Source of the DNA: Bacteroidota bacterium
Lineage (GTDB): Bacteria > Bacteroidota > Bacteroidia > Chitinophagales > Chitinophagaceae
Reading direction: 5' to 3'
DNA: 64,000 nt
Assembly: GCA_018971025.1 (NCBI GenBank)
Contig: JAGWVE010000004.1
Span: forward strand, 1-64,000
Part shown: piece after piece, positions 9,764 through 18,733 of the stretch
Position numbering within the stretch: the stretch's first letter is position 1
How the letters are laid out: every line of letters starts with the position of its first letter
Program-made: the position numbers and the translations under genes
Notes under the pieces: generated by a model
Seen by the model: the letters and a program-made list of their open reading frames with translations, nothing else
Databases searched by the model: none
Told to the model about the DNA's origin: nothing

Positions 9764-11041
9764 ATGACAGAGATTTTTATAATTCTAGGACTGATACTTA
9801 TTAACGGTTTCTTTTCTATGGCCGAAATTGCACTTGTTTCTGCCAGAAAAGCTAGGTTAGAGGCCCAGGCAGACAAGGGAGATGTAGATGCTAAAAGAGC
9901 GCTAAAGCTAGCCAATCATCCAGATACGTTTTTATCTACCATTCAAATTGGTATTACACTTGTTGGTGTTTTAACTGGTATTTATTCGGGTGGCACATTT
10001 AAAGAGCCGCTTACGAACTGGTTAGCTCAATTTGCACTAATTGCACCTTATGCGCAAACAGTTGCTACACTCATTATTGTTATTGTATTAACCTATGTTT
10101 CGCTTGTACTTGGTGAACTAGTTCCTAAGCGCATAGGTTTAAGCAATCCAGAAGGTATTGCAAAATCGGTGTCTGTGGTGATGCAATGGGTTACATTTAT
10201 TATGTATCCTTTTATATGGTTGTTGAGTGCGTCTTCGCATTTAATTATGCGCATTTTACAAATGAAGCCCAATGATAATCAGGTAACAGAGGAAGAAATT
10301 AAAGCCATCATTAGTGAAGGTACGGAGCAAGGAACGATTGAAGAGGCAGAGCAAGAAATCATCGAACGCGTATTTCATTTAAGTGATCGAAATATTACAT
10401 CACTCATGACTCACCGAAGTGATATTTTATGGTTAGAGTCAACCAAAACGGTTGCTGATGTAAGAGCGCATATGCCTGAAACCTTGCATTCGATGTATCC
10501 AGTGTGTGAAGGAAGTATTGATCAAATAAAAGGGGTTGTTTCATTAAAAGATTTATTTGTAGCGGATGGAACGCAGCTTGTTAGCGCAGTTGCTAAAGAA
10601 GCAAAGTATGTGCCAGAAAATAACTCGGCCTATCAGGTGCTAGAAAGTTTTAAGCAATCTAAAATTCACCACTGTTTTATTGTCAATGAGTACGGATCTA
10701 TCGAGGGGTTGATTACGCTCAACGACATACTAGAGGCCATTGTGGGGGATATTCCACAAGCAGAAGACCAGGATTATGAAATTTTAAAAAGAGCCGACGG
10801 TAGTTATTTAATTGATGCGCAACTGCCTTTCTATGATTTCTTAAGTTACTTTGATAAAACAGAATTTATGATGCAAGGCGATCAAGAATTTGATACGCTT
10901 GCAGGTTTTATTATTCATTCTTTAGAAAAAATTCCTACAACAGGAGAAACGCTTACTTGGAAAACGTTTAGTTTTGAAATTGTAGATATGGATCAGCACC
11001 GTATAGATAAAATACTTGTAACGCTTTTGGAGCAGGAATAA
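9764..11041 (+). CDS. CNNM/CorC-type (HlyC/CorC family) CBS-domain membrane protein
   Basis: 425 residues in the canonical order: DUF21/CNNM transmembrane domain (residues about 1-190, opening ILGLILINGFFSMAEIALVS), a pair of CBS domains (about 205-330), and a C-terminal CorC_HlyC domain (about 345-425, starting DGSYLIDAQLPFYDF). The family includes Mg and Co efflux proteins; the older name hemolysin reflects one spirochaete protein only. The NGFFSMAE motif belongs to the ion-binding site. It ends right at the stop of the convergent DUF6702 gene with no spacer. Confidence 0.88.
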   Translation: MTEIFIILGLILINGFFSMAEIALVSARKARLEAQADKGDVDAKRALKLANHPDTFLSTIQIGITLVGVLTGIYSGGTFKEPLTNWLAQFALIAPYAQTVATLIIVIVLTYVSLVLGELVPKRIGLSNPEGIAKSVSVVMQWVTFIMYPFIWLLSASSHLIMRILQMKPNDNQVTEEEIKAIISEGTEQGTIEEAEQEIIERVFHLSDRNITSLMTHRSDILWLESTKTVADVRAHMPETLHSMYPVCEGSIDQIKGVVSLKDLFVADGTQLVSAVAKEAKYVPENNSAYQVLESFKQSKIHHCFIVNEYGSIEGLITLNDILEAIVGDIPQAEDQDYEILKRADGSYLIDAQLPFYDFLSYFDKTEFMMQGDQEFDTLAGFIIHSLEKIPTTGETLTWKTFSFEIVDMDQHRIDKILVTLLEQE

Positions 11042-11530
11042 TTAAAAAATAAAATTGGCGGTTCTGCTCGGGTAGTCTAGTTTAAAAGTCTTTTCTGTAC
11101 CCTTAGACTTTACGTGTATAATATTTACTTGTGAATTTTCTAAATCATATAAAATATCACAATCAATTCCTACCGTATTTGCACTATTAATATTTTGTGC
11201 TTCAAAATAACACCAGGTGCTTTCTTTTTGTTGCTCAAAGCCAATGATGGTATAATTGACAGGTTTTCCATTTACAATTACAGTGAGGTGCTTTGATATA
11301 TACTTTTGAATTTCTTCATTCACAAAAGCTCTATTGGTTGGTTGTAGGATATCTATTTTAGTAGTGGTATATTTTTGTAGCGTTTTTTCTAAATCTTCAT
11401 TAAAAATGCGAACGCTCATTTCTAAGCTTCTCTCTTTTGCATTGTGGTTGATATCTATAACAGATACAAAAAATGGGTGCAATATGGCAAGAAGGCTGGT
11501 GAGCGTCCAATGAATTAGTATATTTACCAT
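11042..11530 (-). CDS. DUF6702 family exported/membrane-anchored protein
   Basis: 162 residues. An N-terminal hydrophobic segment (ILIHWTLTSLLAILHPFFVS) serves as signal or anchor, followed by a beta-rich domain with the typical opening HPFFVSVIDINHN. This matches the Bacteroidota DUF6702 family, which has no proven function. It is divergent from the hupE-like gene, with 45 nt between them; the two families are often neighbours, so a shared role in metal handling is a guess from context. Confidence 0.72.
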   Translation of the reverse strand: MVNILIHWTLTSLLAILHPFFVSVIDINHNAKERSLEMSVRIFNEDLEKTLQKYTTTKIDILQPTNRAFVNEEIQKYISKHLTVIVNGKPVNYTIIGFEQQKESTWCYFEAQNINSANTVGIDCDILYDLENSQVNIIHVKSKGTEKTFKLDYPSRTANFIF

Positions 11531-11575
11531 CGTATCCTGATCTTTATTACAAATGTCTAACTAAAATTTGATTTT

Positions 11576-12160
11576 ATGCATGCGTTTTGGATGTATACCC
11601 AAATAGGATTTAATCATATTGCCAATTTATCTGGCATGGATCATATTTTATTTGTGGCTGCTTTGTGTATTCGCTATCAACTATCAGATTGGAAAAAGTG
11701 GCTAGTTCTTATCACTGCTTTTACTATTGGGCACTCTATAACCCTTATTTTAAGTGTCTTTAATTACCTCGATTTTTCTACAGCTTGGATTGAGTTTCTG
11801 ATTCCTATTACTATTCTTATTACATCAATTAATAATATGTTTGTAAAACAGTTTAGTTTCAAGACCCGTTTTCCCGTTATTTACTTTTTTGCCCTATTTT
11901 TTGGACTTATTCACGGGTTAGGATTCAGTTTTTACCTAAAAAGCCTGCTAGGATTACAGCAAAATATAGCTCCAGCCTTATTGGCGTTTAATTTGGGGCT
12001 TGAAATAGGTCAAATTCTGATAGTGATGGCTATTTTAGTTATTTCTTTTATATTCGTTTCGCTTTTAAGAGCCCCTAGAAGAGACTTTGTTTTGATTGTC
12101 AGTGGTGGCATTTTTGCACTCTCTCTTCAAATGGCAATTGAGCGGTATTTTAATCTATAA
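11576..12160 (+). CDS. HupE/UreJ family membrane protein
   Basis: 194 residues with about six transmembrane helices. The N-terminal GFNHIANLSGMDHILF motif and the later AFTIGHSITL and FGLIHGLGFS histidine motifs are the marks of HupE/UreJ proteins, some of which act as nickel or cobalt permeases. No urease or hydrogenase genes occur in the window, so the metal link is family knowledge only. It is followed after 11 nt by the M1 peptidase gene and is likely co-transcribed with it. Confidence 0.82.
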   Translation: MHAFWMYTQIGFNHIANLSGMDHILFVAALCIRYQLSDWKKWLVLITAFTIGHSITLILSVFNYLDFSTAWIEFLIPITILITSINNMFVKQFSFKTRFPVIYFFALFFGLIHGLGFSFYLKSLLGLQQNIAPALLAFNLGLEIGQILIVMAILVISFIFVSLLRAPRRDFVLIVSGGIFALSLQMAIERYFNL

Positions 12161-12171
12161 TCAATTACGCT

Positions 12172-14562
12172 ATGAAGCAATTTTTTGCATTTTTAATGTT
12201 TGTTGCAGTGAGCACCGTTTCATTTGCTCAAAACATTCAAAACAATCCAACCTCAAATCACGGAAACAAGTTTGAGCAGTTAGGTACCATTTTAGCTACG
12301 CCCAACGAGTACAGAACTGCTAGTGGTGCACCTGGGCCAAAGTATTGGCAACAACGTGCCGATTACAACATCAAGTGTGAGCTTGATGAAGCCAATTTAA
12401 AATTAAAAGGAAGTGAAACCATCACTTACTTTAACAACTCTCCAGATGCTTTAACCTATTTATGGTTACAGCTCGATGAAAATGAACACAGCACCATCAA
12501 TAAAGCCGATTTTCAGGATGGAAGTTCATTGCGTCAGGTTTCTGAATCTTCTATTAAAGCTTTAGAAGATGCAAAAAAAGACAATGGCTATGGTCATATT
12601 ATTTCTAAAATTACAGACGCAACTGGTAAGGCATTAAAATACACCATCAACCAAACAATGATGCGTATTGATTTACCAGCTACATTGTTACCAGGTCAAA
12701 AATTTGTTTTAAATATTGATTGGTCTTATAAAATTTCTGACCGTTTGGTATTTAGAGGAAGAGGTGGGTATGAATTTTTCCCTGAAGATGGAAATAGCGT
12801 ATTTACCATGGTACAATGGTTCCCAAGACTTTGCGTATACTCTGATTTTCAGGGATGGCAAAACCATCAATTTACCGGTAGAGGCGAATTTGCTTTAACT
12901 TTTGGTAATTATAATGTAGCGATTACTGCACCTGCCGACCACGTAATTATGGGTACTGGTGAGTGTCAAAACTATGCGCAAGTATTATCTGCTGCTCAGT
13001 TAGCTCGTTGGAAAACGGCGCAAACAGCAAAAGATGTTGTTGAAGTTGTAACATTGGATGAAGCAAAAAATGCAGAGAAGCAAAAAAGTACTGCTAAAAA
13101 AACATGGGTATTTAAAGCAGACAACGTACGTGATTTTGCATGGGGTTCGAGTCGCAAATTTGTTTGGGATGCAATGCCTACTTATGTAGAAGGTAAGAAA
13201 GTGATGTGTATGAGTGGTTATCCTAAAGAAGCATATAATTTATGGAGAAAGTATTCTACTAAAGTAGTAGCACATACCATTCGTTCTTATTCTAAGTTTT
13301 CTATTCCTTATCCTTACCCTGTAGCACAAAGTATAGAAGCGTCTAATGGTATGGAATATCCAATGATTTGCTTTAACAACGGCCGTACTAATAAAGATGG
13401 CACCTATAGTGAAGCTACTAAACTAAGTATGATTGGTGTTGTAATACATGAAGTAGGCCATAACTTTTTCCCAATGATTGTGAACTCTGATGAGCGTCAA
13501 TGGTCTTGGATGGATGAAGGTTTAAATACTTTTGTTGAATATTTAACCGAAGAATTATTTGATAATAAATACCCTACACGTAGAGGGCCTGCATTTAGTA
13601 TTGTTGATTATATGAAAGCGCCTAAAGATCAATTAGAGCCAATTATGACCAACAGTGAAAATATTATTCAGTTTGGCCCTAATGCTTATGCTAAACCAGG
13701 AACTGCTTTAAATATTTTACGTGAAACCGTAATGGGTAGAGAATTATTTGATTTCTCATTTAGAGAATATGCTAGACGTTGGGCATTTAAACACCCTACA
13801 CCTGCCGATTTATTTAGAACCATGGAAGACGCTAGTGCCGTAGATTTAGATTGGTTCTGGAGAGGTTGGTTTTATGGTATCGATGCTTGTGATATTGCTA
13901 TTGATACGGTTGCGCATGCTGTATATGATGCATCTGCACAACCCCGTGGTGGCGGTATGATGGGTGGTAGAAATGGTGGCGGCATGAAATTAGGTTTAGA
14001 TAAGCCAACACTTAATAGTTTTGAGGATATTTCTAAAATTAGAAATAGAGAAGACAAGTCTATCATTTTTGCAACAGATGCTGATACCTCATTAAGAGAT
14101 TTTTACTGGCGCTATGCAAGAGGTATTGAGCCTTATGATTCAGTAACCAAAAATAGCATGCCTTCATTTGGAGCACCAGAAGCACTTTCTAATGAAGAAA
14201 AAGCAAACTATAGCAATGTGCATTTATATGAAATTACTTTTAGCAATAAGGGTGGTCTTGTAATGCCAATCATTGTTGAATTTACCTACAAAGATGGCAC
14301 CAAAGAAACAGAACGTATTGGTGCTCAAATTTGGCGTAAAAATGAAAACAAAGTGTCACGTGTGTTTATGTCTCGTAAAGAAGTAGCGAGCATTAAATTA
14401 GATCCAATGCGTGAAACTGCGGATATCAACGAAACCAATAATTTCTGGGGTAACGTAAGTGCAGAGCCTAGTAAGTTTACGTTGTTCAAACAACGTGCGC
14501 TTGGAAGAGGTCAGTCATTTGGCTTAAATCCAATGCAAGCTGCTCAAGAAAAGAAAAAATAA
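12172..14562 (+). CDS. Exported M1-family metallopeptidase (gluzincin aminopeptidase)
   Basis: 796 residues with a signal peptide (MKQFFAFLMFVAVSTVSFAQ). The N-terminal beta domain (about 50-280) is followed by the catalytic domain with HEVGHNFFP (first His near residue 426) and, 18 residues after the second His, the third zinc ligand in WMDEGLN, giving HExxHX18E. The substrate GxMEN motif appears as SNGMEYP. It likely trims peptides in the periplasm or at the surface. The C-terminal region contains a Gly/Met-rich stretch near residue 590 (RGGGMMGGRNGGGMK), which looks disordered. A strong terminator ends the gene. Confidence 0.9.
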   Translation: MKQFFAFLMFVAVSTVSFAQNIQNNPTSNHGNKFEQLGTILATPNEYRTASGAPGPKYWQQRADYNIKCELDEANLKLKGSETITYFNNSPDALTYLWLQLDENEHSTINKADFQDGSSLRQVSESSIKALEDAKKDNGYGHIISKITDATGKALKYTINQTMMRIDLPATLLPGQKFVLNIDWSYKISDRLVFRGRGGYEFFPEDGNSVFTMVQWFPRLCVYSDFQGWQNHQFTGRGEFALTFGNYNVAITAPADHVIMGTGECQNYAQVLSAAQLARWKTAQTAKDVVEVVTLDEAKNAEKQKSTAKKTWVFKADNVRDFAWGSSRKFVWDAMPTYVEGKKVMCMSGYPKEAYNLWRKYSTKVVAHTIRSYSKFSIPYPYPVAQSIEASNGMEYPMICFNNGRTNKDGTYSEATKLSMIGVVIHEVGHNFFPMIVNSDERQWSWMDEGLNTFVEYLTEELFDNKYPTRRGPAFSIVDYMKAPKDQLEPIMTNSENIIQFGPNAYAKPGTALNILRETVMGRELFDFSFREYARRWAFKHPTPADLFRTMEDASAVDLDWFWRGWFYGIDACDIAIDTVAHAVYDASAQPRGGGMMGGRNGGGMKLGLDKPTLNSFEDISKIRNREDKSIIFATDADTSLRDFYWRYARGIEPYDSVTKNSMPSFGAPEALSNEEKANYSNVHLYEITFSNKGGLVMPIIVEFTYKDGTKETERIGAQIWRKNENKVSRVFMSRKEVASIKLDPMRETADINETNNFWGNVSAEPSKFTLFKQRALGRGQSFGLNPMQAAQEKKK

Positions 14563-14581
14563 TAAAAGACTAGTAATATTA

Positions 14582-14615
14582 AAGCCACTTGAATTATCTT
14601 CAAGTGGCTTTTTTT
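14582..14615 (+). terminator. Rho-independent terminator after the M1 peptidase gene
   Basis: A perfect 12-bp stem (14582-14593 with 14599-14610), 5-nt loop, followed by a T run to 14615. It lies 19 nt after the stop codon. Confidence 0.9.
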
Positions 14616-14630
14616 ATATAAATCATTCGT

Positions 14631-15455
14631 ATGAAAAATATTGTAACCGTTTTTGTTTGTTTATGCATTGTTCTTGTCACAAATGCAGCACGCGTTGACA
14701 CCATTGAAGTATATAGTAATGCCATGCATAAAAATATTAAAGTAGCTGTTGTAGTGCCAAACAATCAGGCGGGGCAAATAGGTGTAAAATTTCCGGTTGT
14801 TTATTTGCTGCATGGATACAGTGGCAACTATGGAAGTTGGTTAAAAGATGCACCTCAGTTACAAACCAGAGCCGATCAATATCAAATAATGTTGGTATGC
14901 CCAGATGGTGGATATGGAAGTTGGTATTACGATAGCCCCATCAATGATTCTATAAAATATGAAACATTTATAACCCAGGAGTTACTGTCCTACATTGATG
15001 CACATTTTCCAACAAGTGCTAATAAAGATCACCGTGCGATTACAGGGCTTAGTATGGGTGGCCATGGTGGTTTGTTTTTAGGAATACGTCATGCTAATTT
15101 ATTTGGAAATGCAGGTAGTGTTTGTGGTGGGGTAGATATTAGGCCTTTTCCTAACAATTGGGATATCAAAAAATCATTAGGAACGATTACGGAACAGCCT
15201 CAAAACTGGGAGGATTATTCGGTTGTTAATATTGCTAAAAATCTAAAGCCGTATCAGCTGCATATTATATTTGATTGTGGCGTTTCAGATTTTTTTATTG
15301 ATGTTAACCGTTCACTTCATCAAATATTACTCGCCAATAAAATTGATCACGATTACACCGAACGGCCTGGTGGGCATAACAAAGCCTATTGGGGTAATAG
15401 TATCGATTATCAATTGCAATATTTTGCAAAAAGTTTTATGGTTGCCATCAAATAA
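14631..15455 (+). CDS. Exported alpha/beta-hydrolase esterase (esterase D/FrmB-like)
   Basis: 274 residues with a signal peptide (MKNIVTVFVCLCIVLVTNA). It has the alpha/beta-hydrolase oxyanion region VVYLLHGYSGNYGSW, the nucleophile elbow GLSMGGHGG near residue 140, a late Asp and the C-terminal His in GGHNKAYW. This is the putative-esterase family that includes S-formylglutathione hydrolase-like and tributyrin esterases, also found as carbohydrate esterases. The export signal argues for an extracellular ester substrate. The gene follows a terminator, so it has its own promoter; it ends 4 nt from the convergent MORN-like gene. Confidence 0.83.
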   Translation: MKNIVTVFVCLCIVLVTNAARVDTIEVYSNAMHKNIKVAVVVPNNQAGQIGVKFPVVYLLHGYSGNYGSWLKDAPQLQTRADQYQIMLVCPDGGYGSWYYDSPINDSIKYETFITQELLSYIDAHFPTSANKDHRAITGLSMGGHGGLFLGIRHANLFGNAGSVCGGVDIRPFPNNWDIKKSLGTITEQPQNWEDYSVVNIAKNLKPYQLHIIFDCGVSDFFIDVNRSLHQILLANKIDHDYTERPGGHNKAYWGNSIDYQLQYFAKSFMVAIK

Positions 15456-15459
15456 TAGT

Positions 15460-16152
15460 TTAGCCACCCGTTTTGCCGTCTACTATTTTTTTGCCTTTAT
15501 TTTTCTTTTGAAACTCGAGAACTTCTTTAGGAATTATTTTTTTGGTAGCCGTATCTGATTTTGTTCTGAGCGAACTTGTGTTTGGTAACGAATCACTCGA
15601 ATCAGCTAACGTTTCTTTTTTTGCATTCGGGTCTTGTAATACATCTAAAATCCAGTGCTCGGTTCTTAATTTTTGACCCGTATACGGGTCAAAAATTTTC
15701 CAAGTGCCATGCTTTAATGATGCACCTGTTGTTTTAACGATTACCTTTTCGTACATATTTGGATTGTTGATGTCCTGCACATCAATGGTATCATAGGGTT
15801 TTGAGGGGTCAATGGCTTTCCAAGATTCTTCTCTTTCGATACCCTGAATCGTATAATAAGAGCTGATGCCATTTTTAAGTCCCCATTTATAATTTTCAAT
15901 GGCCATGGGGTCACCTAGTAAATTAAATCGGCGCCAAGTGCCTTCTTTTTTATCATTGATAAAAACCCCTTCCTCGATATAACCTCTTTCACCTCTAATA
16001 GGTGGTATTTCAATTTTCCATTTGCCCCTTTTTGCACCGTTCGCTTCTGTGCAATTGATGGTATCGCCTTTAGATGTGATTTTAAAGGTTTTACACTGTG
16101 CATTAAGGCAGGTATAAAATAGTATAGAAAAAAGGGTAAAAAGAAGGCGCAT
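15460..16152 (-). CDS. Exported MORN/YwqK-like repeat protein
   Basis: 230 residues from the ATG at 16152, which opens a clear signal peptide (MRLLFTLFSILFYTCLNA). A GTG 18 nt further upstream is possible but would spoil the signal peptide. The mature part holds repeated G-x-W/K-x-G units (KRGKWKIEI, KKEGTWRRFN, LKNGISSYYT, LKHGTWKIFD) like MORN or YwqK repeats, then a Ser/Thr/Lys-rich tail (KKIIPKEVLEFQKKNKGKK). Such proteins are often labelled antitoxins, but nothing here supports a toxin-antitoxin role. Function unknown. It is divergent from the BNR-repeat gene. Confidence 0.65.
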   Translation of the reverse strand: MRLLFTLFSILFYTCLNAQCKTFKITSKGDTINCTEANGAKRGKWKIEIPPIRGERGYIEEGVFINDKKEGTWRRFNLLGDPMAIENYKWGLKNGISSYYTIQGIEREESWKAIDPSKPYDTIDVQDINNPNMYEKVIVKTTGASLKHGTWKIFDPYTGQKLRTEHWILDVLQDPNAKKETLADSSDSLPNTSSLRTKSDTATKKIIPKEVLEFQKKNKGKKIVDGKTGG

Positions 16153-16197
16153 TTTCTTACATTTAATCACTTAAAAATACAAATTATAAGTACGACT

Positions 16198-18684
16198 ATG
16201 AGAAAAATACTCAGTTTTTGTCTTTTGCTAACAATGTCATTGTACAGCACTGCTCAAATTAAACCTACATCAGCTTCAGAAAGATTATCCTCTTTTGAAC
16301 AGCGTAAAAAATTATTGGAGGCTTCCACTATTAACTCGGTACCCTTTAGAAATATTGGCCCAAGTGTCATGAGTGGAAGGGTGGTAGACATAGCCGTTAA
16401 TCCAGAAGACCCTACTAATTTTTATGTTGCATATGCTACGGGGGGACTTTGGCATACGGTTAACAACGGGCAAAGTTTTACCCCAGTATTTGATTCAGAA
16501 GCTATTCTTACCATTGGTGCTGTCGCTGTAAACTGGAAAAACAATATTATTTGGGTGGGTACCGGTGAAGTAAATAGTAGTAGATCTTCATATGCTGGTA
16601 TTGGTGTTTATAAATCTATGAATGGAGGAAAGTCTTGGGATTATTTAGGTCTTCCAGAAAGTCATCACATAGGTAAAATTGTTATCAATGAAATGGAACC
16701 CAATACTGCGTGGGTTGCTGTTTTAGGTCATTTATATTCTCCTAACAAAGAGCGTGGTGTATATAAAACCACAGATGGCGGAAAAAATTGGAAACAAACT
16801 TTATTTGTTGATGTTAATACGGGTGCGGTAGATATTGATATTGATCCAAAAAATCCATCCAATGTATATGCGGCTATGTGGTATAAAACTAGAACGGCTT
16901 CTAATTTTGAAGAGTCTGGTAAAACGAGTGGCATTTATAAAAGTACGGATGGTGGTGATACTTGGAAGCAAATGAATACACCAGGTGCAGGTTTCCCTAA
17001 TGGAGATGGTGTGGGACGAATTGGCTTAGCGGTGTATCCACAAAATCCATCTACAGTTTTTGCTGTGGTGGATAATAATTTTCATCAACCAGATACAGCC
17101 TTACAAAAAGCTGCAGATACCAGCAGGTATGCGCTTCGTGATTTTAAAGATTTAACCAAAGAGGGGTTTGCTGCACTGGATGAAAGAAAGTTAAATGCTT
17201 TTATTCGTTCGCCCCGTAATCAAATACCAGCAAAGTATACTGTTGTTGGTTTAAAAGATGCAGTAAAAAATGGAACATTAGCACCAACTTGTATTTGGGA
17301 TTTCTTATATGATGCTAACACGGCTTTATTTGAAACACCAATTTATGGCGCCGAATTATACCGAAGTGATGATGGTGGTGCTACATGGAAAAAAACGCAT
17401 GATAAAACCATTGGTATATATAGTACCTATGGATACTATTTTGGTAAAGTATTTGTAAGTCCTACCAATGCCAATAAAATTGCATTGACAGGTGTAGGCG
17501 TAGTGTTAAGTACCGATGGTGGTAAAACATTTAAAGAAATTGGTAAAGAAAATGTGCACTCAGATCATCACTTTGTATGGATGAATGGTAAGCGTGATAG
17601 TCATATGATTATTGGCAATGACGGTGGTTGTAATATTACTTATGATGACGGTGAACATTGGTTTAAAGCCAATACTCCAGCCGTTGGACAATTTTATAAC
17701 ATTGCATTTGATATGGCCAAGCCATACAATGTCTATGGTGGCTTACAGGACAATGGTACCTGGTATGGTTCTAGTACTAACAAAGAAAATTATGACTGGT
17801 ATGATAGTGGTCATAATCCTTTTACTGGCATCAATGGTGGGGATGGTATGCAAGTGCAAGTAGATTTGCGTGATAATAAAACCATTTATAGTGGTTCTCA
17901 ATTTGGTGCATATTCTCGTCAAAATTTAGTTACCAAAGAGCGAAAGTCGGTTAGGCCTTCTCGTGATTTAGGCGAAACCGCACTTCGTTACAATTGGCAA
18001 ACACCTATTTTGTTAAGTAAGCATAATCAAGATGTATTTTATTATGGAAGCAATAAATTTCACCGTTCATTTAATAGAGGTGACAGTTTAGTTACCCTTA
18101 GCGCAGATTTAACCACCAACCCAGTGCAAGGGGATGTGCCTTTTGGAACTTTAACCACAATAAGTGAGAGTCCAATCAAGTTTGGTCTTATTTACGTTGG
18201 TTCTGATGATGGAAATGTACAAATCAGTAAAGATGGTGGTTATAGTTTTTCACTTTTAAATAAAGGCTTACCAAAAGGGTTATATGTAAGTAGAGTAGTA
18301 GCGAGTGCTTTTAACGAAGCGCGCGTATATGTTACTTTAAATGGCTACCGTAACGATCATTTTAACGCGTATGTTTACCGTTCAGATGATTATGGTACCA
18401 CATGGAAGCAAATAATGAAGGATCTTCCTGTTGAGCCCGTAAACGTTATTAAAGAAGACGTAACAAACGAAAATATTTTATACGTAGGTACAGATGGTGG
18501 TTTATATGTAAGTACGGATGCTGGTAATAGTTCTATGATGTGGAACAAAGGCCTACCTACAAGTGTGCCTGTGCATGATATTGCAGTACATCCGCGCGAC
18601 AATGAAATTATACTAGGTACGCACGGCCGTAGCTTATACATTGCTCCATTAGGTGCATTACAAAAAGCTGCGCTAAAGAAGTAA
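16198..18684 (+). CDS. Exported BNR/VPS10-like beta-propeller protein
   Basis: 828 residues with a signal peptide (MRKILSFCLLLTMSLYSTAQ). Many Asp-box (S/T-x-D-x-G-x-x-W) repeats are spread through it: YKSMNGGKSW, YKTTDGGKNW, YKSTDGGDTW, YRSDDGGATW, LSTDGGKTF, YRSDDYGTTW. These build one or two beta-propellers of the sortilin/VPS10 or sialidase-like type. Bacteroidota genomes annotate relatives as glycosyl hydrolases, but no catalytic residues can be identified here. Relatives often exceed 1000 residues and carry a C-terminal extension that this one lacks; it ends soon after the last repeat. Confidence 0.78.
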   Translation: MRKILSFCLLLTMSLYSTAQIKPTSASERLSSFEQRKKLLEASTINSVPFRNIGPSVMSGRVVDIAVNPEDPTNFYVAYATGGLWHTVNNGQSFTPVFDSEAILTIGAVAVNWKNNIIWVGTGEVNSSRSSYAGIGVYKSMNGGKSWDYLGLPESHHIGKIVINEMEPNTAWVAVLGHLYSPNKERGVYKTTDGGKNWKQTLFVDVNTGAVDIDIDPKNPSNVYAAMWYKTRTASNFEESGKTSGIYKSTDGGDTWKQMNTPGAGFPNGDGVGRIGLAVYPQNPSTVFAVVDNNFHQPDTALQKAADTSRYALRDFKDLTKEGFAALDERKLNAFIRSPRNQIPAKYTVVGLKDAVKNGTLAPTCIWDFLYDANTALFETPIYGAELYRSDDGGATWKKTHDKTIGIYSTYGYYFGKVFVSPTNANKIALTGVGVVLSTDGGKTFKEIGKENVHSDHHFVWMNGKRDSHMIIGNDGGCNITYDDGEHWFKANTPAVGQFYNIAFDMAKPYNVYGGLQDNGTWYGSSTNKENYDWYDSGHNPFTGINGGDGMQVQVDLRDNKTIYSGSQFGAYSRQNLVTKERKSVRPSRDLGETALRYNWQTPILLSKHNQDVFYYGSNKFHRSFNRGDSLVTLSADLTTNPVQGDVPFGTLTTISESPIKFGLIYVGSDDGNVQISKDGGYSFSLLNKGLPKGLYVSRVVASAFNEARVYVTLNGYRNDHFNAYVYRSDDYGTTWKQIMKDLPVEPVNVIKEDVTNENILYVGTDGGLYVSTDAGNSSMMWNKGLPTSVPVHDIAVHPRDNEIILGTHGRSLYIAPLGALQKAALKK

Positions 18685-18705
18685 AAAAATATTGATATTT
18701 ATTAT

Positions 18706-18733
18706 AAAACACGCACTATTCGGTGCGTGTTTT
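18706..18733. terminator. Terminator hairpin between the convergent BNR-protein and rluD genes
   Basis: Perfect 11-bp inverted repeat (18706-18716 with 18723-18733), 6-nt loop, T-rich on the plus strand. The rluD stop codon at 18716-18718 overlaps the stem. Confidence 0.8.

Noticed and set aside
9764-11041. Hemolysin function for the CNNM/CorC protein
   Set aside because: Domain order is that of ion-transport-linked CNNM/CorC proteins; no toxin features.
15460-16152. Antitoxin label for the YwqK/MORN-like protein
   Set aside because: It has a signal peptide and no toxin gene beside it; the label comes from a misleading family name.
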